Shown here piece after piece: positions 20,171-27,923 of a stretch of DNA of 32,260 bases. The position numbers were made by a program, and so were the translations under genes. Under the pieces are notes generated by a model. It saw only the letters and a program-made list of their open reading frames with translations, did not search any database and was not told where the DNA came from. The stretch is from Sphingobacterium sp. JB170 (GTDB lineage Bacteria; Bacteroidota; Bacteroidia; Sphingobacteriales; Sphingobacteriaceae). The stretch covers positions 1-32,260 of the forward strand of contig NZ_FUKU01000048.1 of NCBI RefSeq assembly GCF_900163865.1. Reading direction: 5' to 3'. The first letter of the stretch is position 1; each line of letters opens with the position of its first letter.

Positions 20171-20527
20171 ATGAGCAAAATAAAAGAAACGTCTACTAAT
20201 TTTGAGAATAAAAAAATCTTAGCTGAAGAATGTTCAGAGGTATATGCAGCCAATATTCTCGGAGGTCAATGGTCACTGGTAATCTGTTCGTGGCTATTGA
20301 ACGGTAGAATGCGCTTTGGAGAGTTGAAAAAGTTCATACCTAATATCACAGAACGAATGCTAACCCTGCAACTGCGCAAATTAGAGTTAAACAAAATTAT
20401 CACCCGGACCATCTACGCCCAGGTACCCCCGCGTGTAGAATACGAATTGACGGAAATTGGGTATGAACTAGGTCCCATCATCCGTCAAATGGAACGATGG
20501 GGAGAAAAACATAAACGTTTACTATAA
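20171..20527 (+). CDS. HxlR-family winged-helix transcriptional regulator
   Basis: A 118-residue DNA-binding protein of the HxlR/MarR-like type. Typical family features are visible: a Cys in the N-terminal part (EECSEVYAANILGGQWSLVIC, corresponding to C..ALxxIGGKWxxLIL), RMRFGELKKFIPNITERMLTLQLRKLE (the helix-turn-helix with the SxKMLTxxLRxLE pattern) and the wing RVEYELTEIGYEL. The length is normal. The start at 20171 is preceded by AATGTAAGAA and is the first Met of the conserved part. It stands convergent to the Rid gene and may regulate an element outside the immediate neighbourhood. Members often sense quinones or aldehydes through Cys; the N-terminal Cys makes that possible here. Confidence 0.9.
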   Translation: MSKIKETSTNFENKKILAEECSEVYAANILGGQWSLVICSWLLNGRMRFGELKKFIPNITERMLTLQLRKLELNKIITRTIYAQVPPRVEYELTEIGYELGPIIRQMERWGEKHKRLL

Positions 20528-20642
20528 TCTTAACCTAACTACAATAAATAAAAGGAATATTGGACGCGAACATATTCACAAAAAACACTACGGAGGATCT
20601 AAAAAAAGGTCGTCCATAATGTTTTTTAAATTTACAGTCCCG

Positions 20643-21032
20643 CTATTTTACGACTGTAGCCTCCAGTTCAACCTTTAATGTTTCGAACAGTCCGGTGACC
20701 TCCAACATCGTCAACGCTTGTTTAATATTGTGTTTTGCTACCCACTCTTGAAGAATGGGAAAATTTGGCCAGAGCTCCGCAGTAGAGGTTGTATAAATAT
20801 TTAAGCGTACGATGCCATCACATTGATAGCCAGATGTCGTGATTACTTCTTCTAGGTTAGCAATTGCCTGTAGCAACTGCGATTTCATATCCGCATTACT
20901 TGATATACCATCTGCATCGATAGCCGCCTGGCCCGAACAATATAACGTCCCTTCGATATTTTTTACTTCGACCGCTTGAACGTAACTACGTTCGTCTTGC
21001 CATTTCCAAGGACTAAAAGCGCTTTTTTGCAT
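20643..21032 (-). CDS. Rid-family (YjgF/YER057c/UK114) protein
   Basis: A 129-residue protein of the Rid superfamily, trimeric enamine/imine deaminases that protect PLP enzymes. The family core is visible: YVQAVEVKNIEGTLYCSGQAAIDADG, a mid-helix (LLQAIANLEEVI), VRLNIYTTS and the last strand LKVELEATVVK. The Arg that binds the carboxylate in E. coli RidA (in VARLPKD) is replaced here, the stretch reading VTGLFETLKVE. It is therefore probably not a 2-aminoacrylate deaminase of the archetypal kind and belongs to another Rid subgroup. The gene follows the Crp/Fnr-family gene on the same strand after 203 bp, a gap that contains two Crp-type palindromes, so regulation by that neighbour is likely. 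Confidence 0.88.
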   Translation of the reverse strand: MQKSAFSPWKWQDERSYVQAVEVKNIEGTLYCSGQAAIDADGISSNADMKSQLLQAIANLEEVITTSGYQCDGIVRLNIYTTSTAELWPNFPILQEWVAKHNIKQALTMLEVTGLFETLKVELEATVVK

Positions 21033-21070
21033 TACATTATCATTTTAAAGTTTTAAAAAATCTATGATTA

Positions 21071-21078
21071 CAAAACTA
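21071..21078 (-). promoter_or_regulatory. Possible -7 box of the Rid gene
   Basis: TAGTTTTG on the minus strand matches TAnnTTTG. No TTTG lies at the -33 position, as expected for an activator-dependent promoter. A transcription start near 21066 would put the nearer palindrome centre at about -42. Confidence 0.4.
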
Positions 21079-21101
21079 AGCTGTATTCTCTGATCTAACT
21101 G

Positions 21102-21138
21102 TTGATAAAGATCACCATTATGGAGTGATCTTTATCAC
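21102..21138. promoter_or_regulatory. Tandem Crp/Fnr-type operators upstream of the Rid gene
   Basis: Two 14-bp palindromes of the Crp/Fnr recognition pattern lie 9 bp apart: TTGAT-AAAG-ATCAC (21102-21115) and GTGAT-CTTT-ATCAC (21125-21138). Together they also form a larger inverted repeat with 13-bp perfect arms (TGATAAAGATCAC/GTGATCTTTATCA). The first is one base from the Fnr consensus TTGATnnnnATCAA. Centre-to-centre distance is 23 bp, about two helical turns. They lie 70-106 bp upstream of the Rid ATG and just downstream of a Crp/Fnr-family gene. Confidence 0.7.
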
Positions 21139-21235
21139 ATGGAGTTACCATTTTCTATCGCAGCAAGATAAACTTGAGATGGGCACGATTGACTTTTCAG
21201 CGTCCGAGAGAATATTGAACAGATTATATTAATTG

Positions 21236-21799
21236 TTAGATCGTTAAGCGGCTTAAAGTTTCTCTCGAAACTCCTAAATACGCTGCCAGTTGCGATTTTG
21301 GCACACGTTGTACTAATGAAGGATGTATTTCAATTAGTTGCTGATAACGCTCTTTGGTATTGGAGGTAAGGGTTGAGAGTATACGTTTTTGCGCAGCAAT
21401 AAATCCGAAGTAAGCTTTCTCAAGAAAAAAATGTTCTATTTGCGGCAACGTCTTACATAGCTCCTTGTAGTTTTCAAGCGTAATATAAAGAACATCCGTA
21501 TTTTCAAGACATATCAAAGACATAGAAGTTTTCTGTTGGGTATAAAATGCCTCGAAATCACTTTCCCACCAGTCTTCCATCGCGAAACCAACGATATGCT
21601 CACGAGCATCTACATCGGTGTACACCAATTTTAATAATCCCCCGCACACAAAATAATGTCGAGATAAGCTCTCGCCTTCCTGGAAAATAAACTGATTCTT
21701 TTTATACGACTTCGCCCTAAATAGAGACGACACAAACTCAAATTCTTGGTCTGTTAAAGGAACAATTTTTTCAATATGATTTCTTAAAATTTCAAACAT
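21236..21799 (-). CDS. Crp/Fnr-family transcriptional regulator
   Basis: A 187-residue regulator with an N-terminal cyclic-nucleotide-binding-like sensor domain and a C-terminal helix-turn-helix. The sensor shows KKNQFIFQEGESLSRHYFVCGGLLKLVY and DAREHIVGFAMEDWW, and the recognition region reads SQLAAYLGVSRETLSRL, close to the ITPESLSR form common in Bacteroidota members. It has none of the four-Cys pattern of oxygen-sensing Fnr, so the signal is unknown. It ends two residues after the recognition helix (SRLTI), slightly shorter than usual. The palindromes 98-134 bp downstream, in the gap before the Rid gene, are plausible binding sites for it. TATCTTTC upstream of the ATG is a weak -7 candidate. 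Confidence 0.93.
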   Translation of the reverse strand: MFEILRNHIEKIVPLTDQEFEFVSSLFRAKSYKKNQFIFQEGESLSRHYFVCGGLLKLVYTDVDAREHIVGFAMEDWWESDFEAFYTQQKTSMSLICLENTDVLYITLENYKELCKTLPQIEHFFLEKAYFGFIAAQKRILSTLTSNTKERYQQLIEIHPSLVQRVPKSQLAAYLGVSRETLSRLTI

Positions 21800-22133
21800 T
21801 TATTGGGGGAATAATTTATTGAAAGATACGGAAGCTAAATGAACTTAAAAAATTTCTTGGAGAGGCTTATTGTATATTGATTTTCTTTTAACGGAAGCTG
21901 ACCATTGAAAATGCGTGAAACCCGGATATCAATACAACGAGTTGGATATTACGGTTCTATTTACCTTTTTAGAACGAACGGTTACCGATCGAACGTAGCT
22001 CTGAAAATAGAAAAGATACGGAGGTTAAGACCTTTCATCGATTATAACGAATAAATATATGAAAGCACAATAGGAAAAAATAATTATACGATATTAACCA
22101 ATTACAACTATCTATTTAGAGTACTCGACGTAT
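21800..22133. other. Intergenic region without recognised gene
   Basis: No open frame or conserved product was found between the Crp/Fnr gene and the TIM-barrel gene. It presumably holds the Crp/Fnr promoter (on the minus strand). An 11-bp sequence, AAAGATACGGA, occurs twice here, at 21822-21832 and 22012-22022. Confidence 0.4.
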
Positions 22134-23024
22134 CTATTTCCTGGTGATATTTGCTTTCAAGCTATTAAAAAGGCTCAAGTGCTCTTTCATGCCTGCAATC
22201 CTGTCTGGAACTTCCTCGCCTGCTTCAAGCAATATCCATCCGCTGTAGTTGATCGTTGATAGTGAATTTAACAATTCTTGATACGGATAGTCATCAATGT
22301 TCAGTTGACGAATATGTACTGTATCTCCGATCCATTCTTTAAGCATATCAAAATTCTCTGCAAAACCAGGAGCTGCGAGATCTAATTCGTTGCTATTCCA
22401 GCATACTTTTACATTTTTCTCTGTCACTTGGTCGAAAATGGCTTTCATATTTGGAATTTCAGCGGTAATTGGTCCGTGGACTTCTACCCGAACAAGCTGT
22501 CCATAATCTTGTGCAAACTTCCCCACTTCATTGAGCGATGCAGCAATCTGGGCAATAGTTTTCTCTCTTGGAACTGTAGAAGGCAAGGTGTTTGGTTTAA
22601 CTTTGATACCCGTTGCGCCAATATCTTTACAGAGTTTGATATATTCTTTTGTCTGTTCAATATTCTCCCGAAGGGCTGCCTTATCGGGACTGTGGTATTC
22701 GAAATTGGAGCCATAGCCTACGCAAGTAACAATGCTGTCAGCAAAGCGCTTTTTTACTTCTGCACGTTGTGCCGGACTTAAGCTGGTTTCCACACCGTGG
22801 GCATGTTGCGTTCGGAGCTCCACACCTAAAAGTCCTGTTTGCTCACAGTTTGCAATCAGGGTTGGTAAATCCCAGTCTCTCCCCCACTGATAGGTAACCA
22901 GACCCAACTTCATTTGCTCTTTTTTTGGAATTGAGAAAAGGGTCAAGGGGCGAACCATAGAAATACCGATACCGGCGACAAGGCTATTTTGTATAAAATC
23001 ACGTCTTGATAATTTGTTTTTCAT
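22134..23024 (-). CDS. Tat-exported sugar phosphate isomerase/epimerase-like TIM-barrel protein
   Basis: Member of the xylose-isomerase-like TIM-barrel (AP endonuclease 2) superfamily, 296 residues. The N-terminus has a twin-arginine signal (LSRRDFIQNSLVAG) followed by a hydrophobic stretch, so it should be folded before export to the periplasm. The barrel begins MKLGLVTYQWGRDWDL, with GVELRTQHAHGV, CVGYGSNFEYHSPD, GATGIKVKPN, VRVEVHGPITAEIPN, VKVCWNSNELD, IGDTVHIRQLNI and a final GWILLEAGEEVPD containing the metal-type Glu. Substrate and reaction cannot be assigned. It diverges from the GntP-type operon with 549 bp between, and may act on the same compound. The start is the first Met before RR. 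Confidence 0.88.
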   Translation of the reverse strand: MKNKLSRRDFIQNSLVAGIGISMVRPLTLFSIPKKEQMKLGLVTYQWGRDWDLPTLIANCEQTGLLGVELRTQHAHGVETSLSPAQRAEVKKRFADSIVTCVGYGSNFEYHSPDKAALRENIEQTKEYIKLCKDIGATGIKVKPNTLPSTVPREKTIAQIAASLNEVGKFAQDYGQLVRVEVHGPITAEIPNMKAIFDQVTEKNVKVCWNSNELDLAAPGFAENFDMLKEWIGDTVHIRQLNIDDYPYQELLNSLSTINYSGWILLEAGEEVPDRIAGMKEHLSLFNSLKANITRK

Positions 23025-23573
23025 AGGAATCTGTTTAGAATAACTGGTATTTTACTAGAATTGAACAGTATACAATATTACTAAATGAAAATTGAAAAAA
23101 CGTTATACTTCGTGAAGAAAATGAATCCCTTATGAGATTGGCCGAAAGGATTTTTAATATAGACGCGCTTCTATATTTGTTTATAAACGTATAGTCTTCG
23201 TAAATTTTGACCAAGGTCCTTTTGACGCTCTGGATCGTAAATCATAGACAAATTAAAAAGCTTGAATATCAATCTTTTCGTTAAATTAGTGTTCACCGGT
23301 AAAGGCCTGATCATAGTAGACAAAACTAATGGAATTATTGATAATATGTTAAGAATTTATAACGGTACGTTTTACGAACATAAGGCCATGGCCATTCAAG
23401 GGCGTATTTGGAGTTCGTGCATCACCTACGGTACTATACGTCAATAGCATTGCGCGGTATCTTGATTTTTATTTGCGCTGTTTTTTCTTAGATATTATTA
23501 TATTAGAGGAAATAAGCAACCCGCATCGACCGAAAGGCGGTATTCTTAAACCTCTATAATTTATAAAAGCTAA
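23025..23573. other. Divergent intergenic region of 549 bp
   Basis: This lies between the two divergent genes and should contain their promoters. One open frame of 61 codons starts at 23262, but it lacks a ribosome site and shows no family resemblance, so it was not called. A candidate GntP promoter element is TTTG near 23470 followed about 20 bp later by TATTATAT, a poor match. A -7-like TAATATTG lies near 23080 for the TIM-barrel gene. Nothing else was identified. Confidence 0.35.
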
Positions 23574-24902
23574 ATGGTATTTGCAATTGTATTCCTTAGT
23601 CTCGTATTGCTAATTACTTGCATAACCTATTTCAAGATCAATGCTTTTTTGTCTTTTCTTATTGTGTCAATATTGACGGCTGTTGCTTTAGGTATTCCAT
23701 TAACCAGGATACCGATTACTGTCGAAAAGGGGATCGCCACTACGATGGGCGGACTGACGCTCATTATAGTGCTGGGCGCAATGCTTGGAAAGATGATTGC
23801 CGAGAGTGGCGCGGCAGAGAATATTGCATCTGTTATGGTTCGATTATTTGGTGTAAAACATCTGCAATGGGGTATGGCCTTTACGGGATTTGTCGTAGGT
23901 ATTCCCTTATTTTATGGCGTTGGTTTTGTCTTGCTTGTTCCTTTAATATTTTCTATTGTTTATAAATATAAGCTGTCGGCAGTGTACATAGGTTTACCGA
24001 TGCTTGCTGCCCTGTCTGTTACGCATGGTTTTATACCCCCTCACCCCTCTCCTGTTGCATTAGTTGTATTATTTGAAGCCGATATGGGATTGACCCTGAT
24101 ATATGGCCTGCTTGTCGCAATTCCTGCGATTATTATTGGCGGACCTGTTTTTGGACGAACCTTAGGAAAATTAAAGACAAGGAAATCTGAACTCTTTCAT
24201 CCACAAGAGAATAAAGTACAGGACAACCCCTATGGCCGGCCAGGAACATGGAATAGTTTTATGACGGCTCTACTGCCTGTATTCTTGTTGATTTCCTTGA
24301 CCGTACTCCCCTATGTAGTTCACCCTTCCAGTACTTTTGTTCTTGCGCTGATTGGTTTTCTTGGCTCCCCATCTGTTGTCATGCTGCTATCGATCATTTA
24401 CGCCTCCTTTTCTTTAGGAATATACCAGAAACGCTCGGTAAAAGAGGTAATGGTGATTTATACGGATGCGGTAAAAGATATTGCTATGATTTTATTGATT
24501 ATAGCCGGATCAGGGGTTTTTAAGGAAGTCATGGAAGAGAGTGGGACGAGTCTTCAATTGGCACAAAGCCTACAGATTCTACCTATACATCCATTAATTC
24601 TAGCGTGGATAATTACGGCTATTATTCGTGGGTGTGTGGGCTCTGCCACGGTTGCCGCCCTGACAGCAGCAAGCGTATTAATGCCCCTGCTGCGATCTAC
24701 GGGGGTAGACCCCAATCTCATGGTGCTGGCGATTGGTGCAGGTAGTTTGATGTTTTCGCACGTCAACGATGCTGGCTTTTGGATGTTTAAAGAGTATTTT
24801 GGATTAACGATTAAAGATACGTTACGCTCATGGTCTACGATGGAAGCTATTGTTTCTGTCGTTGGCCTGATAGCAGTGATGTTATTATCCTTAGTTATAT
24901 AA
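23574..24902 (+). CDS. GntP-family permease (gluconate/D-serine type)
   Basis: Inner-membrane proton symporter of the GntP family, 442 residues with about 12 hydrophobic segments. Typical blocks are TTMGGLTLIIVLGAMLGKMIAESGAAENIA near residues 56-85, FYGVGFVLLVPLIF, HGFIPPHPSPVAL, GVFKEVMEESG, RGCVGSATVAALTAA and FSHVNDAGFWMFKEYFGL. The length matches the family. Members take up gluconate, D-serine (DsdX) or related hydroxy acids. The following genes point to a D-hydroxyamino acid rather than a sugar acid, but that is inference. It is the first gene of the four-gene operon. The start ATG at 23574 has a purine-poor leader, and no strong ribosome site is seen. Confidence 0.92.
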   Translation: MVFAIVFLSLVLLITCITYFKINAFLSFLIVSILTAVALGIPLTRIPITVEKGIATTMGGLTLIIVLGAMLGKMIAESGAAENIASVMVRLFGVKHLQWGMAFTGFVVGIPLFYGVGFVLLVPLIFSIVYKYKLSAVYIGLPMLAALSVTHGFIPPHPSPVALVVLFEADMGLTLIYGLLVAIPAIIIGGPVFGRTLGKLKTRKSELFHPQENKVQDNPYGRPGTWNSFMTALLPVFLLISLTVLPYVVHPSSTFVLALIGFLGSPSVVMLLSIIYASFSLGIYQKRSVKEVMVIYTDAVKDIAMILLIIAGSGVFKEVMEESGTSLQLAQSLQILPIHPLILAWIITAIIRGCVGSATVAALTAASVLMPLLRSTGVDPNLMVLAIGAGSLMFSHVNDAGFWMFKEYFGLTIKDTLRSWSTMEAIVSVVGLIAVMLLSLVI

Positions 24903-24929
24903 TGGAATTTGTCACCTTATAAATAAACG

Positions 24930-25400
24930 ATGATGTATAATGCAGATGAACAATTTGAAAAATTAGGTCTATCACTACCTCCGGCCCCGGCACCTAAAGG
25001 TGTCTACAAGCCTTATGTGATCGACGGTAAGTACCTTTATCTTTCAGGACATGGCCCTGTGCAGGATGATGCTAGCCTAATCATAGGTCGGATTGGCCGC
25101 GATATAGACGCAGAAGCAGGGAAACTTTCTGCTCAACAGGTGGGGTTGACTATGTTATCTACCATCCGAACGAATCTCGGTTCGCTGAATAAAGTGAAAC
25201 GGGTTATCAAAGTGCTGGGGATGGTTAATTGCACTACTGAATTTGAGCAGCATCCTTATATAATCAATGGATGTAGTGAGCTTTTCGCGTCCGTTTGGGG
25301 ACAAGAGAATGGCATTGGTACCCGCAGCGCAGTGGGCTTTGGCTCCTTACCGGACAATATCCCTGTAGAAATAGAAGCATTGTTTGAATTGGAGGATTAA
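24930..25400 (+). CDS. Rid-family protein, second gene of the catabolic operon
   Basis: A 156-residue Rid superfamily member with a longer N-terminus than RidA. Core elements are YVIDGKYLYLSGHGPVQDD, QVGLTMLSTIRTNLGSLNKVKRVIKVLGMVNCTTEFEQHPYIINGCSELF and GTRSAVGFGSLPDNIPVEIEALFEL. The catalytic Arg of RidA (VARLP) corresponds to Ser in FGSLP, so it is not a classical 2-aminoacrylate deaminase. Members of this subtype occur beside D-threonine-aldolase-like enzymes, where they may act on the enamine or imine product. It starts 27 bp after the permease gene. Its TAA abuts the ATG of the next gene exactly, consistent with translational coupling. Confidence 0.88.
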   Translation: MMYNADEQFEKLGLSLPPAPAPKGVYKPYVIDGKYLYLSGHGPVQDDASLIIGRIGRDIDAEAGKLSAQQVGLTMLSTIRTNLGSLNKVKRVIKVLGMVNCTTEFEQHPYIINGCSELFASVWGQENGIGTRSAVGFGSLPDNIPVEIEALFELED

Positions 25401-26510
25401 ATGATGAAGCAATGGTATGAAGTGGCGAACGTCGATCATATCGATTCGCCAGCACTATTGGTTTATCCTGAACGTATTACCTACAATATCCGCTTGCTCA
25501 AGAAAATGGTAAGTGAAGACACAAACCGTTTACGGCCGCACGTCAAGACTAATAAGATGATCGAGGTCTGCAAAATGATGATGGATGCCGGGATTGAGCA
25601 GTTCAAATGCTCAACGATCGCCGAAGCGGAGATGCTTGCGCTGAGCAATGCCAAAGACGTGATGATGGCTTATCAACCAGTAGGTCCTAAAATAGAACGA
25701 TGGATGAAGCTTGTGCAGGCCTACCCAAACACCCATTTTTCGTGTCTTCTGGATAATGTGGATTCGATAAGGGAGTTGGGTTTTATTGCCCAAAATAGGA
25801 AAATGAACCTCTCGGTATACGTGGATATCGATTTAGGCATGGGACGTACAGGTTCTTCTGTAGATCAAATAGAGAGGCTGTTGCAATGCATCGAGGAACA
25901 AAAACATCTGGTTTTAGAAGGGGTGCATGGATATGATGGCCATATTAGTAACAGCGATCCTGAGGTTCGTGAAAAAGAGAGTGGTGTCGCTTATGTATTG
26001 CTAAAGGCAGCATTTGATTATTTACAGCCCCGTTGTCCTTATCCTTTAAAGATGGTCATAGGAGGAAGTCCTTCTTTCACGAGCCATGCCAAACGAAAAG
26101 ACGTAACGTGTAGTCCCGGTACGTTTATTTTTTGGGATTGGGGTTATCGTTCGCGGATACCCGAGCAAGCATTTGAATACGCCGCCGTTTTACTAATGCG
26201 CGTGATATCGGTTCTTGATGGCCGGCATGTATGCGTTGATTTGGGGTATAAAGCGGTCGCCTCGGATCCACCTTTACAAAGGGTTTTATTTTTGAATGCG
26301 GACGACGCTACCACAGTTTTTCAAAGCGAAGAGCATTTGGTACTATCGGTAGGTGACAGTAAACGGTATCCTATAGGCGCCGTGCTATATGCTATACCAA
26401 CGCATATATGCCCCACCGTTGCCCTTTACGACCGCACATATGTTATTCAGGAACATCAGAATATAGCAACCTGGCAAGTAATTGGCAGAAATAGAATCCT
26501 AAATATTTAG
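25401..26510 (+). CDS. D-threonine aldolase-family PLP-dependent enzyme (D-TA type)
   Basis: Fold type III PLP enzyme of the D-threonine aldolase/D-serine dehydratase family, 369 residues. The PLP-binding Lys is K49 in LRPHVKTNKM. Other family elements are SPALLVYPERITYNI at the start, YVDIDLGMGRTGSS, VHGYDGHIS, VIGGSPSFTSH and VCVDLGYKAVASDPP. The metal-binding H-x-C at residues 335-337 lies in PTHICPTVAL, matching the zinc/Mn site of this family. Two adjacent Met codons mean the start could be one codon later. The reaction is presumably cleavage of a D-3-hydroxyamino acid or dehydration of D-serine; the substrate is not fixed by sequence. It lies directly after the Rid gene and before the dipeptidase gene. 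Confidence 0.92.
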   Translation: MMKQWYEVANVDHIDSPALLVYPERITYNIRLLKKMVSEDTNRLRPHVKTNKMIEVCKMMMDAGIEQFKCSTIAEAEMLALSNAKDVMMAYQPVGPKIERWMKLVQAYPNTHFSCLLDNVDSIRELGFIAQNRKMNLSVYVDIDLGMGRTGSSVDQIERLLQCIEEQKHLVLEGVHGYDGHISNSDPEVREKESGVAYVLLKAAFDYLQPRCPYPLKMVIGGSPSFTSHAKRKDVTCSPGTFIFWDWGYRSRIPEQAFEYAAVLLMRVISVLDGRHVCVDLGYKAVASDPPLQRVLFLNADDATTVFQSEEHLVLSVGDSKRYPIGAVLYAIPTHICPTVALYDRTYVIQEHQNIATWQVIGRNRILNI

Positions 26511-26514
26511 AGAA

Positions 26515-27594
26515 ATGAACGAACTACCTTTTTTAATCGATGGACATCTTGACCTGAGCATGAATGCAATAGAGTGGAATAGAGATCTACGTGTGTCTAT
26601 TTCGGAACTGAACGCAAGAGAAAAAGGGATGCTAGATAAACCGGACCGAGGCAACGCGACAGTAACATTTGAAGAGTTACGCCGTGGTAATATTGGTTTG
26701 GTTGTAGCAACTCAAATAGCCCGTTATGTCAAACCAGGAAGCTTACTACCCGGTTGGTTTTCCCCAGAACAGGCTTGGGCACAGACACAGGGTCAGCTTG
26801 CTTGGTACAAACAGATGGAAGCGGATGGTTACATGCGTATGATCTGTACCAGAGAGCAACTGGATCTACATGTTGCTGAATGGACAGATGGTGCGGACAC
26901 TTCGAATAGACCAATTGGGTATTTACTAAGCCTTGAAGGTGCCGATTCTTTAGTGGATGTGAGTTATGTCGAAAAGGCATACGCCTATGGACTTCGTGCG
27001 ATAGGACCCGCACATTACGGTTCAGGGCGATATGCCAACGGCACGGATTCAGTAGGCAAGTTAAATGCAGATGGCATTGCCTTGTTACAGGAAATGGATC
27101 GTCTGAAAATGATCTTAGATGCCACACACCTGAACGATGATGCTTTTTGGGATGCGCTCGCACGTTACCAAGGACCGATTTGGGCGAGCCACAACAATTG
27201 CCGGGTCTTTGTTGATCATAATCGGCAGTTTAGCGACGATATGATTCGGGCACTGATCGAACGCGACGCGGTGATTGGTGTAGCATTAGACGCATGGATG
27301 ATGGTGCCTGACTGGGTTAGAGGAGAGTCTACCCCAATCGGCGCACAATGCAATATGGAGATCATGGTCAACAATATTGACTATATATGTCAGATTGCTG
27401 GAAACACAAATCATGTAGCCGTTGGTAGTGATCTGGATGGCGCCTTTGGACGCGAGCAATGTCCTTATGATCTTGAAACAATCGCTGATGTGCAGAAGAT
27501 ATTTCCTCTTTTGCAAACGAAGGGTTATAAGGACGAGGATATTGTTAAAATCGCTCATGGCAATTGGCTTCGATTTATGCGGAGTGCTTTGTAG
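26515..27594 (+). CDS. Membrane dipeptidase-family protein (M19)
   Basis: Zinc dipeptidase of the renal-dipeptidase/M19 family, 359 residues. Metal ligands fit the family: H11 and D13 in IDGHLD, the bridging Glu in LLSLEGAD, His in LDATHLND and WASHNNCR, and the Asp in VGSDLDG. Many members hydrolyse dipeptides with a C-terminal D-residue, which fits a D-amino-acid operon. No signal peptide is seen, so the enzyme should be cytoplasmic, unlike the membrane-anchored eukaryotic form. It begins 4 bp after the PLP-enzyme stop. The order permease, Rid, PLP enzyme, dipeptidase makes one transcription unit. Confidence 0.93.
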   Translation: MNELPFLIDGHLDLSMNAIEWNRDLRVSISELNAREKGMLDKPDRGNATVTFEELRRGNIGLVVATQIARYVKPGSLLPGWFSPEQAWAQTQGQLAWYKQMEADGYMRMICTREQLDLHVAEWTDGADTSNRPIGYLLSLEGADSLVDVSYVEKAYAYGLRAIGPAHYGSGRYANGTDSVGKLNADGIALLQEMDRLKMILDATHLNDDAFWDALARYQGPIWASHNNCRVFVDHNRQFSDDMIRALIERDAVIGVALDAWMMVPDWVRGESTPIGAQCNMEIMVNNIDYICQIAGNTNHVAVGSDLDGAFGREQCPYDLETIADVQKIFPLLQTKGYKDEDIVKIAHGNWLRFMRSAL

Positions 27595-27809
27595 GTATCG
27601 CACTGTTCTATATTGCACTTTTCAAAAAAGATCCTCATTGCTGATTAAAACAACTAATCCTATTATAAGCCCTATCAAGGGAATTGGATGGAAGACTTGT
27701 TATCCTAAGGTTTCCATTCCAGTTAAAGACGAAAAAGGACACGAGGAAACGTGTAGTATTTTGGATTCCCTATAAATTTTATAAAAAAAAGATTCTTAAA
27801 TTTATTACG
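27595..27809. other. Short region with an unassigned open frame fragment
   Basis: Downstream of the dipeptidase gene a plus-strand frame reads TNPIISPIKGIGWKTCYPKV and then SIPVKDEKGHEETCSILDSL to a stop at 27773-27775. It has no start codon of its own and I do not recognise it. It may be a gene remnant or chance. Confidence 0.2.
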
Positions 27810-27835
27810 ATGAGCTCGGTTTTCCCCGGGCTCAT
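27810..27835. terminator. Intrinsic terminator between convergent genes
   Basis: ATGAGCTCGG (27810-27819) pairs with CCGGGCTCAT (27826-27835), ten pairs with one G-U, and a 6-nt loop. It sits between the dipeptidase gene (plus) and the AraC gene (minus) and could serve both. Confidence 0.6.
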
Positions 27836-27923
27836 TTGTATTAGAAGCACGGTTGCATAAAGAGGCAGCACAAAGCTTACACCGCCAGCTAACAGTATGA
27901 CGTCTAATAATATTTTTCGAAGA

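Noticed and set aside
19960..20199. Open frame of 79 codons, with an inner Met giving a signal-like N-terminus and a CTRC motif
   Set aside because: It overlaps the HxlR start by 29 bp, has no ribosome site or recognisable family, and occupies the region expected to hold the HxlR promoter.
20550..20623. Possible terminator between the convergent HxlR and Rid genes (GGACG and CGTCC, about 40 nt apart)
   Set aside because: Only five GC-rich pairs with a very large loop; too weak to call.
21822..22022. 11-bp direct repeat AAAGATACGGA, 190 bp apart
   Set aside because: Too short to be significant without genome-wide counts. Not placed symmetrically relative to any promoter.
23262..23447. Open frame of 61 codons in the divergent intergenic region
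   Set aside because: No ribosome site, no family resemblance and no neighbour relationship.
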